NCBI RefSeq assembly: GCF_027943255.1
Contig: NC_072893.1
Location: 43,732,001-43,796,000, forward strand
Source of the DNA: Anastrepha obliqua
Lineage: Eukaryota; Arthropoda; Insecta; Diptera; Tephritidae
Reading direction: 5' to 3'
DNA: 64,000 nucleotides
Shown here: one piece after another, positions 8,595 to 18,860 of the stretch
How the letters are laid out: each line of letters opens with the position of its first letter
Position numbering within the stretch: the stretch's first letter is position 1
The notes under the pieces: model-generated
Database searches by the model: none
Told to the model about the DNA's origin: nothing
The model's input: only the letters and a program-made list of their open reading frames with translations
Position numbers and translations under genes: made by a program

Positions 8595-9735
8595 ATACCA
8601 TAAGTTTCGGGAGCATAGCGTGGGCATTGGAACCAGAAGTGTTCAGCGTCTTCTTCCCTACGCGTGCAGATTGGGCAGTTTGGGGAACTTGGCCGAATCT
8701 ATCGAGGTATTTTCGAAATACTTCGTGCCCTGAAAGAAATTGTATTAGGTGGAATTTTGTTCCCCCAAGGTTCCTTTCCAACAACGTCGTAAGAATGGGT
8801 ATTAGCCCGTGCGTCCATCTACCTTTCGAACGACGCCTCTCTTCTTGTGCAATAGTTTTACGACTTGCTCTATCGTCGCGTTCAGATATCCTCCTATACA
8901 TGCTTTGCATTTCTTTCGCCAAAATGTATACGGGGACTAGCCCTGCTATAACGAAAGGAGCATAGTCCGAAATCGTTCGGAAACCGCAGATAAATAGTTC
9001 GTAAAGCACTTAGCCGATAGACGGCTGTCAGTTTTTTTCTCAAGCTATTTAAGTTCAGTGCATCAGCCCAGTTCGGTGCGGCATACAAATGAACCGCGCT
9101 GACTACCCTGCATTCTTTTGCTGTGGCTAGGTCTGCATGGCATGTTTGGCATGATTCGCGACAGACAGGACTGCACAATCGATGCCTTCTTCACAACGTA
9201 TTCCAGGTGCGTTTTGAAGTTTAAACGGCTGTCAACCATCACTCCTAGGTATTTTATATTTTATAGCGGGTTTTGAACTAATGGTTACAGACCCAACATT
9301 TACATTTATAGTTTCTACTATTTTCCTGCTGCTTATTAGAACTACATGTGTCTTATGCTCAGCTAATTTCAGCTTCATAGACCTTAGCCAAGTCTTGATC
9401 CTGCTTACTGATTCGCTGGCGATCCTCTCAATTTCGTGGATATGTTTTGCTACCATTACCACCGCAATGTCACCGGCGAATCCAATGACTTTAGTTCTAG
9501 GGGGCATATCCAGTCTTAGAACCCTGTCATACATTAGGTTCCATAGCAGTGGGCCCAGAACTGATCCTTGAGGAAACCCTGCTGATACGATATACTCCTC
9601 AACGCCTTTGTCACTACTAAACCTCAGTTATTGGTCCCTGAAATAGCTCTCAATTAGTTTGAATAAATAACTAGGCGACCCAATTTTTGCGAGGGTTTCT
9701 AGTATACGCTGCCAGCTAAATAGTTGTGTTAAAAG
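8595..9735 (-). pseudogene. R1/LOA-like LINE fragment: RT core to C-terminal tail
   Basis: Read on the minus strand, the order is WQRILETLAKIGSP, FKLIESYFRDQ (stop), EEYIVSAGFPQGSVLGPLLWN (the PQGS motif), MYDRVLRLDMPPRTKVIGFAGDIAVV, then IASESVSRIKTWLRSMKLKLAEHKT. Next, in another frame, come HLYAAPNWADALN and KLTAVYRLSALRT, and finally KGRWTHGLIPIL with FHLIQFLSGHEVFRKYLDRFG near 8700-8800. These blocks and their order fit the RT and C-terminal region of R1-group LINEs. The catalytic F-A-D-D reads FAGD (about 9470-9482). There is at least one stop and two frame changes, so it is inactive. The 5' part is missing; a mariner relic abuts at 9735. Confidence 0.7.
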
Positions 9736-9739
9736 CTTT

Positions 9740-10284
9740 CGAATGTGTTTTGTTCCATTGCTAGCGAATGCGGCACCCTTTGTGCACACGGCTTTCTGAA
9801 ATCCAATACTTCAGTCAAAATACACTGTCCAGTGAGATGCCTAGAGCTTCTACTAAATCCCTTTCGGTCACTTGACGATTTTCCAGTACGATTTTCTGTA
9901 CTTTTTCAACGATTTCTGGTGTTGTGTCTTTGTTTGGATGTCCTTGACGTGGATAGTCTTAAAGGCTTGTACAAGCACATTTAAATTTAGCAACCCATCT
10001 TTCTACTGTACTAATTGATGGTGAAAAGTCCTTATAGTCTTTCAACATTCATAAATTCCCTTTGCTTTTAAACCTTCCAATCATCGCACGAACTTAATTT
10101 TTTTCCTTTGAAGAAAATGCTGTGATAGGTCGGTACTAAATGGCTTGTAATCAAAGACCGATTTGAAAGGTTGAAATGAAACTTTACACCGTTCATGAGA
10201 AAAATGTACCAATATAACAAAAAAAAAAAAACGTAGTCTAGTAGCAAAAACATCTTTTATCGAACCGCAAAACTTATTGAACAA
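9740..10284 (-). pseudogene. mariner-like element relic, N-terminal half with one end
   Basis: The minus strand reads STVERWVAKFKCAC, then PRQGHPNKDTTPEIVEKVQKIVLENRQVTERDLVEALGIS, the paired helix-turn-helix DNA-binding region of a mariner/SETMAR-type transposase. After a frame change come ILTEVLDFRKPC and RVPHSLAMEQ. The catalytic domain is absent. Near 10262-10284 (minus orientation) the sequence gttcaataagttttgcggtt resembles a mariner terminal inverted repeat, so the element starts there and is cut off in the middle. It separates two decayed LINE fragments. Confidence 0.6.
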
Positions 10285-10285
10285 C

Positions 10286-11190
10286 CTGATATTTGACAAT
10301 CGTATCGCCATGCATAAATTGGAGTATTGGAGTAACTCTTCCTAGTCCGTATTATGTAATCACCTCTTTCGCTTAGCATGGATACTCTCCTAAGTATCTT
10401 TCTCGCAAAAACTCTGATAGATTCTTCTTTGGCTGCTGTCAAGGACCACACGTCCGAGCCATATGTAGCAAAGGATCTCAGTATTGTTCTACTTAGATAT
10501 ACTCAATTTGCAAGTTCCTAATAGACTACTCGCTTTAAAATGGTGCATATGGCCAAATCATTCGGTACTGAATGCACTGTATAGTGCGTCTGTCGTTTGT
10601 GATGAGGACGCCTGAATACTTGAATTAACCAACACCTTCAAAAATGGATTGACTTTGTGTTATGTTTTGCGGCCTTCTTCCCCTTATGCTTCTAGACAAT
10701 ATACTTAGTTTTTTGTTGAGCCCAACTCTCACTGCTGTTGTCTCTATATTTTCAAATAACCTGTTAAGGTAGTGCTTATTTCAAGCAAGAAGGGCCAGAT
10801 CGACCGCGTAAACAAATATTAAACCTGTCTAATTGATGACGCTTCCGGAGGTAGTGACGCTTTTAATTGCACGTTGCAGACTTAAATTAAAAATTACTAA
10901 GGATAACCTGTCACAACACCTCACTCCGGTGCTAATGATAAATATTTTATGCATTCCAATGAATTGTGGATTTTACTTTTATGTCCATTAAGGACGTCAT
11001 TATGAGTAAAGTAAGCTTTCTGCTGACCCCAAGCGCAGTAAATAGCTCTGAGATTTATTCTCGAAATATACTACATATAAATGGCTTGTTTAAAATCTAT
11101 AAACTGCATGTGAACATTCATATCGGTTTCATAGCATTTCTTTAGACTCTTAGGGCAAAAGCTTGGTCTACCGCACGTATGAAATAAAAG
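10286..11190 (-). pseudogene. Strongly decayed RTE-like LINE fragment
   Basis: The minus strand shows, across several frames, ISELFTALGVSRKLTLLI, LSLVIFNLSLQRAIKSV, then LIFVYAVDLALLA (10796-10817 region), ENIETTAVRVGLNKKLS, IRGRRPQNITQSQSIFEGVG, FKYSGVLITND, and finally YGSDVWSLTAAKEESIRVFARKILRRV (10330-10451). This is the order of the RT core through the C-terminal block of RTE-like LINEs. YAVD replaces the catalytic YADD, and frames break many times. Low similarity to the 1.4 kb and 21.9 kb RTE copies suggests a different, older family. Confidence 0.55.
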
Positions 11191-12839
11191 AGCAAATTCG
11201 CCGGAATTGAAAGCAATCAAATTTTTGGCGCACAAGGGCAAATAGGTATTAAAAATGTGAGTTGAAATTTTTTTGCTTGCATATCTTGAAAATTTTCGAC
11301 AATTAATTTTGAAAAAAAAAAATATACCATATACATTTCGTTTGGGGATTAAAAGAAGAAGAAAACTTATTTTGTTTTGTATTTCAAAAGGAAAAATTTT
11401 ATTTCATTTCTCAACAGTAACGAATTCATTTCGATTACATAAATTATGTGTCATTTAGTTGAACTTCTCTAAGTAAAAAATGAAAGTGAATCCAAAGTAA
11501 ATACTGAATCGAAGCGTTATACGTGTCCGCAAATTATCCGTTTCATTAAAGTGCTCTTTGGTAAACCACATTTTTTATTCTTTGGTCTGACGTTAACACA
11601 AACAAAGCGGATGGTTTCCCAACTCGTGAACATGCAACGTATTAGTCCGGGAGCCAGGGGTCATTTTGACTTATCATTTCATGCCGAGTGATTTTAATAC
11701 TGAAGGCAGACGCCATTCAATAGATGCCGAAACCAACCATCAGCTGGTTCAGTAGCGGTGGGTACGTGCGTGGGATGCTGCGAAACGTGTCGAAAAAAAA
11801 TGTTTAACAACTCATTTAATACCGGCTGAAATTTTTTTGTGTATTGCTGACATTTAGTAGAATAAAAAAAATAGTCAGCTGCGCCGTAGAGGGGGGGAAA
11901 TACGTTTCGTACCCTCCCACAATCACACCCACCGCGGGTGCACCAGCTGACGTTCACTTTCGTTATTCATGAAAGCTAAATCACAAGTATAGTCAAGAAC
12001 TTAACGGTACAAAAACGCAGTCCAAAAGCGACCCCTGTTTCCCGGACTATATAGCTGCCCATGTGAAAAACAATGATTTTCTAAATTTTTTTTGGCATTC
12101 GTTCCAATGCTGTTTTGAAAAAATGCTTGTAACTGTTCAATAATTCGCACACTGCACTTTCAGCTGATCCACCATCGACGAAATAAAATATATTTGCAGA
12201 AATCGATGAGGTTCATCTGGTGTTGGCACCATTGAACCATGCAAATGATATATTTGTCCTTGTATCTGTGATGGCAATTAACTAATAATTTATTTATTTA
12301 TTTTTTAAGAATACGGTGTGAATTCTGATCGTCTGATGGTATAGTGTGTGGGGTGTGTGTAGTTGCTATGTGTTGCAATTGATTGTGTTGGTGTGATTGA
12401 TTAGTGCGATTGATTAGTGTGAGTGATTGGCTGTGTGTATTGTATCTGTTACCTTGCAAGTCGGCATGAAGCCGCCTTCTCGAATAATATTAGCTCCAAA
12501 GGAAGTCATGCGAAAGCAATTATTGTATTCAAGGATGCGTTAAAGAAAATGGTTGGAATCGGGATCACTTCCATCGAACAATGGTTTCAGGGGCTGTGGT
12601 GGTGTAAGAATGGATCCAGTTTGACTTTTCCAGTTAAACTTACCACCTTAAGGACAAATGCCTGCTGAATAAAAATTTTCACAATACGCGTGATTGATTT
12701 TATGAATTCCAATTGAACTGTTAGGAAACGAATAACTTTAACCTCAATTTCAAAATTTCACAGTGAACACAATACCGGTTTTATGTTAATGTTTGAAATA
12801 ACGTGCGCATAATAAATGTCACATAAAATTAACTGAGCA
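11191..12839. other. Spacer, nothing recognised; GT-rich patch at 12340-12440
   Basis: No protein family was recognised. The patch at about 12340-12440 is rich in TG and contains repeated gattgattagtg-type words. The 87-codon minus frame at 11694-11957 has no motif I know. Confidence 0.35.
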
Positions 12840-12960
12840 GAGGGCATCCTATAAACCTCACGGATCCCGAGACCTTTCCAACGAATACAAAACCGTGGAA
12901 ATCGGTTCGTGCGTTCTGGAGTTATAGCGTCAGGAAGGAAAACCCGACTTATTTTTATAT
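12840..12960. repeat. Possible dispersed repeat fragment
   Basis: The wording (cacggatcccgagac, ctttccaacgaatac, gaaatcggttcgtgcgttct, ggagttatag) resembles a noncoding stretch I associate with repeats in arthropod genomes. No second copy is in this window, so the call rests on recall alone. Confidence 0.25.
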
Positions 12961-13726
12961 TATAGGAATATTAAGGACTCTTATATATACAGCCATATCC
13001 TCAGATTTCATCCTTCCTGCTTCATTCATTCAGGAAAAAGAATATTAAAAAAAAATAAAGTCATTTTCGCTTGTCTACCTCAAAACCTTAGCGGCAGCCC
13101 TCGTATTTCTTGGTGCGGGTGGAGTGACGATAGTGAAATGCAATTAATGCAAAATTTCTGTTGTTGTAAATGCAGATTACACATGCCACAACCATATGCA
13201 GGCATATGCAATTATGTAATATAAGGATTGGAGCTGGGATGCGTAAGTTTGTTTTTTCATTTTCCACACAGATTCGAGCTCAAATATGAAGGAAGTGCGA
13301 GTTGTACGGTAGGTTGTACGGTGAAACCACAAATCACAATGAAATTTACGGATATACTTTTGCGCAGCTCGTAATCTTGCGGACACTTTCATTACACAAA
13401 AGTCTATAGATAAAGAGAGACTCCTGGAAATGCATGATTGGGAGGCGAAGCGAAAAACATTGGGGAGATTTTTATTCGATAATGCCCAAAAGTGGAAGAT
13501 AAAATCAAGCTTTTGAAGGAGAAAACTTAATTGCAACTTAAATTATTTAAAATGCTGAAACTTCTACACTTTCAATGAACTATGTTTTTTTTTTCATTTA
13601 AATTCAAAATGTTATTCGTTTTGAAACATTTTAATTGTAAGCATTCAAAACAGAAACTGGAAGTAAATATTTTATTTAAAATGTAGTTTAGAGATAAAAT
13701 TGGCTTTTTGGATTTTTTTTTTAATT
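12961..13726. other. AT-rich spacer before the mariner
   Basis: No family recognised; poly(A)/poly(T) runs and no supported frame. Confidence 0.35.
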
Positions 13727-15009
13727 TCTATTTATGAAATAAGTTCGTGCGGTTTTACAACAGATGGCGTAACTTGATTATTATTCCATCGATCCACATT
13801 TCCAAACATTCATTGGAGAGCTACTGTCGTAAGGCACAAACGTCAGTATAAGTTTTTTATTTGAAGCGTAAACAACAATATTTTTACCACACTTGAAAAT
13901 GTCGAATTTCGTGCCAAATAATGTGTTTTTGCGGGGAATTCTTCTTCATTATTTTAATATGAAGAAAAAAGCAGCCGAAAGTCATCGTATCTTGGTAGAA
14001 GTTTATGGTGAGCATGCTCTAGCTGAGCGAACGTGCCAGAAGTGGTTTGCACGCTTTAAAAGTGGTGATTTTGGCTTGGAAGACGAAGAACGCGAGGGTG
14101 CGCCGCCAAAGTTCATGGATACCGAATTGGAGGAATTGCTCGATCAAGATCCGGCTCAAACGCAAGAAGAGGTTGCAAAAACTTTGGGAGTTGATCAATC
14201 AACCATTTCCAAACGTTTAAAAGCCATGGGAATGATCCGAAAGGTAGGCCATTGGGTGCCGTATGAATTGAAGCCAAGAGACGTTGAACGCCGTTTTATG
14301 GCATGCGAACAACTGCTTCAACGGCACAAAAGAAAGGGTTTTTTGCATCGAATTGTGACTGGCGATGAAAAGTGGGTCCATTACGACAATCCAAAACGTC
14401 GGGCAACGTATGGATACCCTGGCCATGCTTCAACATCGACGTCGGCGCAGAATATTCATGGCCTGAAGGTTATGCTGTGTATCTGGTGGGACCAGCTGGG
14501 TGTTGTGTATTATGAGCTACTGAAACCGAATGAAACGATTACGGGGGATGTCTACCGACGACAATTGATGCGTTTGAGACGAGCACTGCGAGAAAAACGG
14601 CCGCAATACGCCGATAGACACGACAAAGTTATTTTGCAACATGACAATGCTCGGCCACATGTTGCACAAGTGGTCAAAACATACTTAGAAACGCTCAAAT
14701 GGGATGTCCTACCCCACCCGCCGTATAGTCCAGACCTTGCGCCATCCGATTACTATCTCTTCCGATCGATGCAACACGGCCTGGCTGACCAGCACTTCCG
14801 TAATTACGATGAAGTCAAAAAATGGATCGATTCGTGGATTGCGGCAAAACCGACCGAATTTTTCACAAAGGGAATCCGTGAATTGCCAGAAAGATGGGAA
14901 AAAGTAGTAGTAAGCGATGGACAATACTTTGAATATTAAATTTGTAACCATTTTACGTCAATAAAGTTTCAAATTTCGAAAAAAAACCGCACGAACTTAT
15001 TCATAGTCC
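13727..15009 (+). mobile_element. mariner element (mauritiana-like), copy 1
   Basis: About 1,283 bp holding an intact transposase frame. The right terminal repeat ends aaccgcacgaacttattc plus atagtcc at 15009, followed by TA. The left end carries ataagttcgtgcggtttt, but its outermost bases (tttatgaa) do not match the ggactatga of the right end and of copy 2. The left terminus is therefore damaged or shortened. It is near-identical to the element at 44872-46150. It sits next to an unclassified repeat (15010-15150). Confidence 0.9.
13899..14939 (+). CDS. mariner transposase, intact (346 aa)
   Basis: A cut-and-paste DNA transposase of the Tc1/mariner DDE/D family, expected to bind the terminal repeats as a dimer in the nucleus and insert at TA. 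The frame runs uninterrupted from ATG (start MSNFVPNN, like Mos1 of the mauritiana subfamily) to TAA, 346 residues against about 345 for Mos1. The N-terminal helix-turn-helix region spans about 1-110 and WVPYEL lies at 119-124. Catalytic residues are D156 (VTGDEKW), D249 (QHDNARPH) and D284 (YSPDLAPSDYYLF), a D-D34D triad at Mos1-like positions. I chose the ATG at 13899 over an upstream in-frame TTG because MSNFVPN is the family's N-terminus. Compared with copy 2 it has C46, T154 and R227. Confidence 0.93.
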   Translation: MSNFVPNNVFLRGILLHYFNMKKKAAESHRILVEVYGEHALAERTCQKWFARFKSGDFGLEDEEREGAPPKFMDTELEELLDQDPAQTQEEVAKTLGVDQSTISKRLKAMGMIRKVGHWVPYELKPRDVERRFMACEQLLQRHKRKGFLHRIVTGDEKWVHYDNPKRRATYGYPGHASTSTSAQNIHGLKVMLCIWWDQLGVVYYELLKPNETITGDVYRRQLMRLRRALREKRPQYADRHDKVILQHDNARPHVAQVVKTYLETLKWDVLPHPPYSPDLAPSDYYLFRSMQHGLADQHFRNYDEVKKWIDSWIAAKPTEFFTKGIRELPERWEKVVVSDGQYFEY

Positions 15010-15150
15010 TATTATTTTATTTAAAATATTTTTTTAGAACCCAACAAGTTTCAACTTTGCAATATCTCGAACACTGTTCTGGTAAACTTTCATATTAGCG
15101 GACTTCTTTTAGATTCACAGACAAATTTTACGTAAGCAATCGCATTTAAA
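15010..15150 (-). repeat. Unclassified dispersed repeat, copy 1
   Basis: The reverse complement matches 39050-39190 almost end to end. Shared words include acagtgttcgagatattgca, the aaaatattttaa block and ttacgtaaaa. It is noncoding and has no recognised ends. Mariner copy 1 lies directly beside it, so the repeat may have been its target. Confidence 0.7.
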
Positions 15151-15166
15151 TGTTTTTGGGCAAATA

Positions 15167-15279
15167 TTTTGGTTCACGAGAATGGCACTGGACGGGAACC
15201 CGCAAGTGAGCAGAGGTCGCGGTCGACCAAAAAACACTTGGAGAAGGTCAATGTTGCGCGAACTAGCAGATGTCGACAT
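15167..15279 (+). pseudogene. LINE C-terminal tail, left part (split by CR1-like copy 2)
   Basis: The frame reads GNPQVSRGRGRPKNTWRRSMLRELADVDI, the R/G/P-rich segment with TWRRS found just before the C-terminus of several non-LTR RT proteins. It breaks at the CR1-like insertion and continues at 16307 with TWGGTKTTAKNRVRWKSLVEALCS. The clade is not resolved. Confidence 0.65.
15266..15279. repeat. Target-site duplication, left copy (gcagatgtcgacat)
   Basis: A perfect 14-bp direct repeat with 16293-16306, bracketing CR1-like copy 2. Confidence 0.9.
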
Positions 15280-16292
15280 TGTTGTGGTTGTTGTTTTAAC
15301 AGTAATAGAAGACCCGTCAGTGTAGGGTATATTACCGGTCGTCTTCGTCTGGCTCATCTAAAGGTAGGCCCAGGAAACATGCTGTTTCGACGGGTTGGGT
15401 CCAGAGGGAGAGGGGTGTTAGATGAGTAGATTTAAGGGGACATGTGAAGAGGTGGTTAGTGTCGTGCGAAGTATCTGCACATGCCGGACATATGTTTAGT
15501 ATGTCGGAGCCAATTCTGGATAAGTAGGAGTTTAACCTGCTACAGTATCCAGAAAGTAGTTGTGCCAGTTTATTTACTGTGTAAATACTGTCTGGTCCAG
15601 TAGATTTCTGTCAGTTTTGTCCTGGATCTCGTCGGTATAGTTTAAAAGGTGTCTCCTGACGCGCCTAGGAGGCGGCTCTGGCTCAAGCAGGTGTCTGCAA
15701 AGGTAAAACCTGCGGTAGCACCCCAGCAGGAATTGCTTGCTGAGCAGTTTATTGTGCTGCATTACAGGGAGCATTTGTGCCTCGTTGTGAAGGTGTTAAA
15801 TAGAGAACATCAGATCCCTGTCCGAATGGCAGTAATTTGGGAAGTCTGTAGCTTTATGTGTGTTACTAGCTCCTGGCGACCAGACAGGCGCAGCATAGTT
15901 TAGAATCGACCGGTCAATTGCCTTAAATGTCGATAGCAGCAATTATTTGTCTTTGCCCCAAGTGCTGCCAGCAAGCGATTTGAGGACTTTGTTGCGATTT
16001 TGGACTTGCGGTTGTATGCGCTGAGAAGGAGAGTAAACTGTCAAAGGTCACACCCAAAATTTTGGGATTGTTTACCGTCGGAATTGGTGTGTCATCGACT
16101 TTTACACTGAGGGACAATTTGACCTGCTTTGTCCAGGTGATAAAGAGAGTCGCCGTGGGGAAAGTTGGATATTCCTCGCACTGAAAAAGCGAGAAAGGGG
16201 GGAGAAATAGTTGTTCACTTTGAAACACAGGCCATCGATGTCATTGCCTGACGTCAGGGTATGAGACCAGGGAGACTCCCTCTGGTGGTTGG
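15280..16292 (-). mobile_element. CR1-like LINE, 5'-truncated copy 2 (nested)
   Basis: The minus-strand copy matches the last part of the 4182-8122 element: (CAA)n end, 3' UTR, C-terminal tail with CPAC, LLGCYRR...LEPEPPPRRVRRHLL, VDDTPIPTVNNPKILGVTFDSLLSFSAHTT, up to QPPEGVSLVSYPD. It starts within the RT domain, so it is a truncated insertion. An internal deletion lies near 15570. About 14 bases are gone right at the YADD motif, which reads SYPD before the frame is lost. A 14-bp duplication flanks it. Its target was the tail of another LINE. Confidence 0.88.
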
Positions 16293-16402
16293 GCAGATGT
16301 CGACATCACATGGGGCGGTACAAAAACAACAGCAAAGAACCGTGTACGATGGAAGAGTCTTGTCGAGGCCCTATGCTCCTGAGAGGAGTGAACAAAAAAA
16401 AA
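16293..16402 (+). pseudogene. LINE C-terminal tail and 3' end, right part
   Basis: This starts with the second duplication copy (16293-16306), then TWGGTKTTAKNRVRWKSLVEALCS, a stretch ending gagaggagtgaac, and an A-run at 16394-16402. The same 3' end, reverse-complemented, is at 56051-56110, supporting this as a real family 3' terminus. The clade is unresolved. Confidence 0.65.
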
Positions 16403-16499
16403 ATTTGGTTCTAATTGTAATCTCATGTAAAAAAATAATTCCTTTTAATAATCAATTTATAATCATCAATTTAATTCTTTAATTCGCTAAAAGAGCTAA

Positions 16500-16873
16500 C
16501 ATGGCCCTCACGTTAAACAAAAAGAGCATTCGTACTCTCACAGGCGCCCTCACGAGTCACTTCACCTGCAACAAACACTTACATAAATTAGGCATAACTA
16601 ACACCAGCTGAGGAGTCTATAGAAGGAGAGCAGTCTATAGAGCATCTCATTATCGAATGTCCGGGGTTGACGCATATAAGGAAAAGGTTTTTAAACAAGT
16701 TCTTGCTAACAGATGTAGGCCTTCAATCACTCCCTCAGAAGGAGCTGGTACAATTCATAAGCATACTTAACAGTCAATAGACAGCATAGGGCGAACAATA
16801 GATCAATATGGTCGCAGTGCTAAAGGGCCATACCTTAACCCTTTACAACCATTAACCATTAACCATTAATTCT
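16500..16873 (+). pseudogene. RNase H-type LINE 3' end with (CCATTAA)n tail
   Basis: Frames carry LNKKSIRTLTGALTSHFTCNKHLHKLGITNT, then EGEQSIEHLIIECPGLTHIRKRFLNKFLLTDVGLQSL and LVQFISIL. This is the C-terminal H/C zinc tail typical of I/LOA-like LINEs. One frame shift and the loss of a short cysteine stretch are seen. The 3' end finishes in three tandem ccattaa units (16850-16872), a short-repeat tail rather than poly(A). The 5' part is missing. Confidence 0.6.
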
Positions 16874-17834
16874 TTAAAAAGATTTTAAAGTTCCAATAGG
16901 GCAGCCATTGCGTATACTTTACTTCGGAGGACAAGCGAAATTGAGGTATGCACTAATATTTCTACACATACATATACAACAATATAACATATACCTTTAT
17001 CATTTCAAAATTTTTCTCAAAATAATGCTTTGGGAAATTTCAAGCATATTTAAGGATACATTTTTCAAAGGACATTCTTGCACTATATTTTGCGCTGGCT
17101 AAGGTAAGGACAATCCTTTTTAATAGTTGGATATATCCTCTTTCGTTTGATATCCATGTTAATATCATAGCGTCTATACTATATGTATTTAAAATTATAA
17201 AACCAAAAAAAATTATAATTATTAAAGTCCTTTTAAACTCCCAAATTCTCGAAAAAATTTAATTGATGAGGAATTAAAAAAAATGAGTATGCAGATCCAC
17301 GTGCTTTTTCCTGGAATACGTTTCCCAAGCAGCCTTCCTACAACCTTTCAACATACCTGCAACGCTTCACGCCAAACATCCGTTTTTCGAAACTATCAAT
17401 CAATTCTTATTTCTTTCAATGCTGATTTCACCACAATTAGAAGCCACAGGATCCGGCTGATGAGGCGGGTGGTCCAGCACGGATAACCCATTATATGTCC
17501 TTTCACAAATTGGTGCGTTTTTTTTTTCATTTTTCTATAGAGGATTTTTACAATTTGATGTATAATTGGACTTTTAAAAATGTCAGATCAAACTCCGTTA
17601 ACCAATTTTTGGGAAATCGTTCGCTTTATTCGATATGGAAAGACAAGCCGGAAGTGAAGCAATTTTAAATATACAAGGTGAAGTGCGAAATAAATAAAAG
17701 AATCTTTTTAATGAGTTAGTGCTTTGGAAGTTACATCCCTAGCTGACTTCCAGTAAAAGCTTGGTGACATTCGGTTCGGTGGAAGTGAAGTGATTGCGTC
17801 CAAAGTGTCAGCATGTTTGTGTCATCGGTCAAAA
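16874..17834. other. AT-rich spacer, nothing recognised
   Basis: Noncoding AT-rich DNA. The left terminal repeat of the next mariner should fall near 17690-17834, but I could not place it. Confidence 0.35.
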
Positions 17835-18860
17835 ATGAGTTTCGAATAAAGAGCTAATATGAAATTTTATTTTAAAATCGGTAAAACGCGTACCGAAACA
17901 TTTGAATTGATGAAGAAAGTTTATGGCGATTATTGTGTGCCGCGTGCCAGAGTTCATAAGTGATTTACACGTTTCAGAGATGCTTGTGAGGACATAAAAG
18001 GCAATGACGATACCAAATCCGCCGAACAAAATCATTAATCACCGAAAACTCCATCGTAAATTTATCAAAAATGAACCGAAATCATCGTTGAAACTCATGG
18101 AGTCGGAGTTGAATATCTCCGAAACATCGATTTATCGCATTTTAACTGATCATTTGGGCTTACTTAAGGCCTGTGCACGTTTCATTCCACACAAGTTGAC
18201 TGAGGACCAACAATTGCTCAGAATTCAACATTCGACAGACTTCATTAAAAAGCTTTTCTAGCCTCGAGAACTTCCTTTACAACATTGTAACTCGTGATGA
18301 GACGTTTTGTTGTCAACATGAACCTGAAACTAAGCGTCAAAGTGCTGAATGGAAAGTCCCAGACGGCCACCACCCAAAAAATCGTATTTGAAAAATTCAA
18401 AAATCAAGAGAACTGTTCGCAAGGAGTTCGTGCCAACGGGCCAAACCGTCAATGCAATTTTCTATCTTGGCGTTTTGAAACTTTTGTTGCATCGCATTCG
18501 TCGAATTCACCCTGAATACCGAGAAGGAGGAAGCTGGCGCTTATTCCGTGATAATGCACCATCTCATCGATCTACTCTTGTGACTGATTTTGTGACTAGA
18601 AATCGCATTTTAACCGTCAATCACGCACCGTATTCGCCTGATATGGGTCCCTGTGGCTTATTCAGGAAATTGCATTTGGTCATGAAAGGAAAACGTTTTG
18701 CGTCCATAGAGGCCATCCAAAAGGCTTGTACCGACATCTTGAAGGACATTCCGATCAATGACCTCAAACACTCTTTCGAAAAGCTTTTAGATCGCGGCAA
18801 ACAGTGTATCGAGGCCAGAAGATATCAGAACAAAGCTCCTCTCGTTTCTATTTCACCTCA
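17835..18860 (+). pseudogene. mariner-like transposase pseudogene (D34D lineage)
   Basis: The full length of a mariner transposase can be followed through several frames. It runs MSFE, then a stop, FKIGKTRTETFELMKKVYGD, LKLMESELNISETSIYRILTDHLGL, ARFIPHKLTEDQQLLRIQHS, PETKRQSAEWK, FVPTGQTVNAIFYLGVLK, SWRLFRDNAPSHRSTLVTDF, PYSPDMGPC, then KLHLVMKGKRFASIEAIQKACTDILKDIP. The second catalytic aspartate (RDNAPSH) is present. In the third block the expected DF[Y/F]LF reads GLF, so the last catalytic Asp is lost. The region around the first Asp is frame-shifted. The longest remaining frame is 18349-18951. The lineage differs from both the mauritiana-like and the irritans-like copies here. Confidence 0.8.

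Noticed and set aside
8310..8603. 97-codon plus-strand ORF
   Set aside because: Antisense shadow of the minus-strand LINE tail; no motif.
14217..14426. Minus-strand ORF inside the mariner transposase, repeated at 45359-45568
   Set aside because: Conserved only because the underlying transposase is duplicated; antisense shadow.
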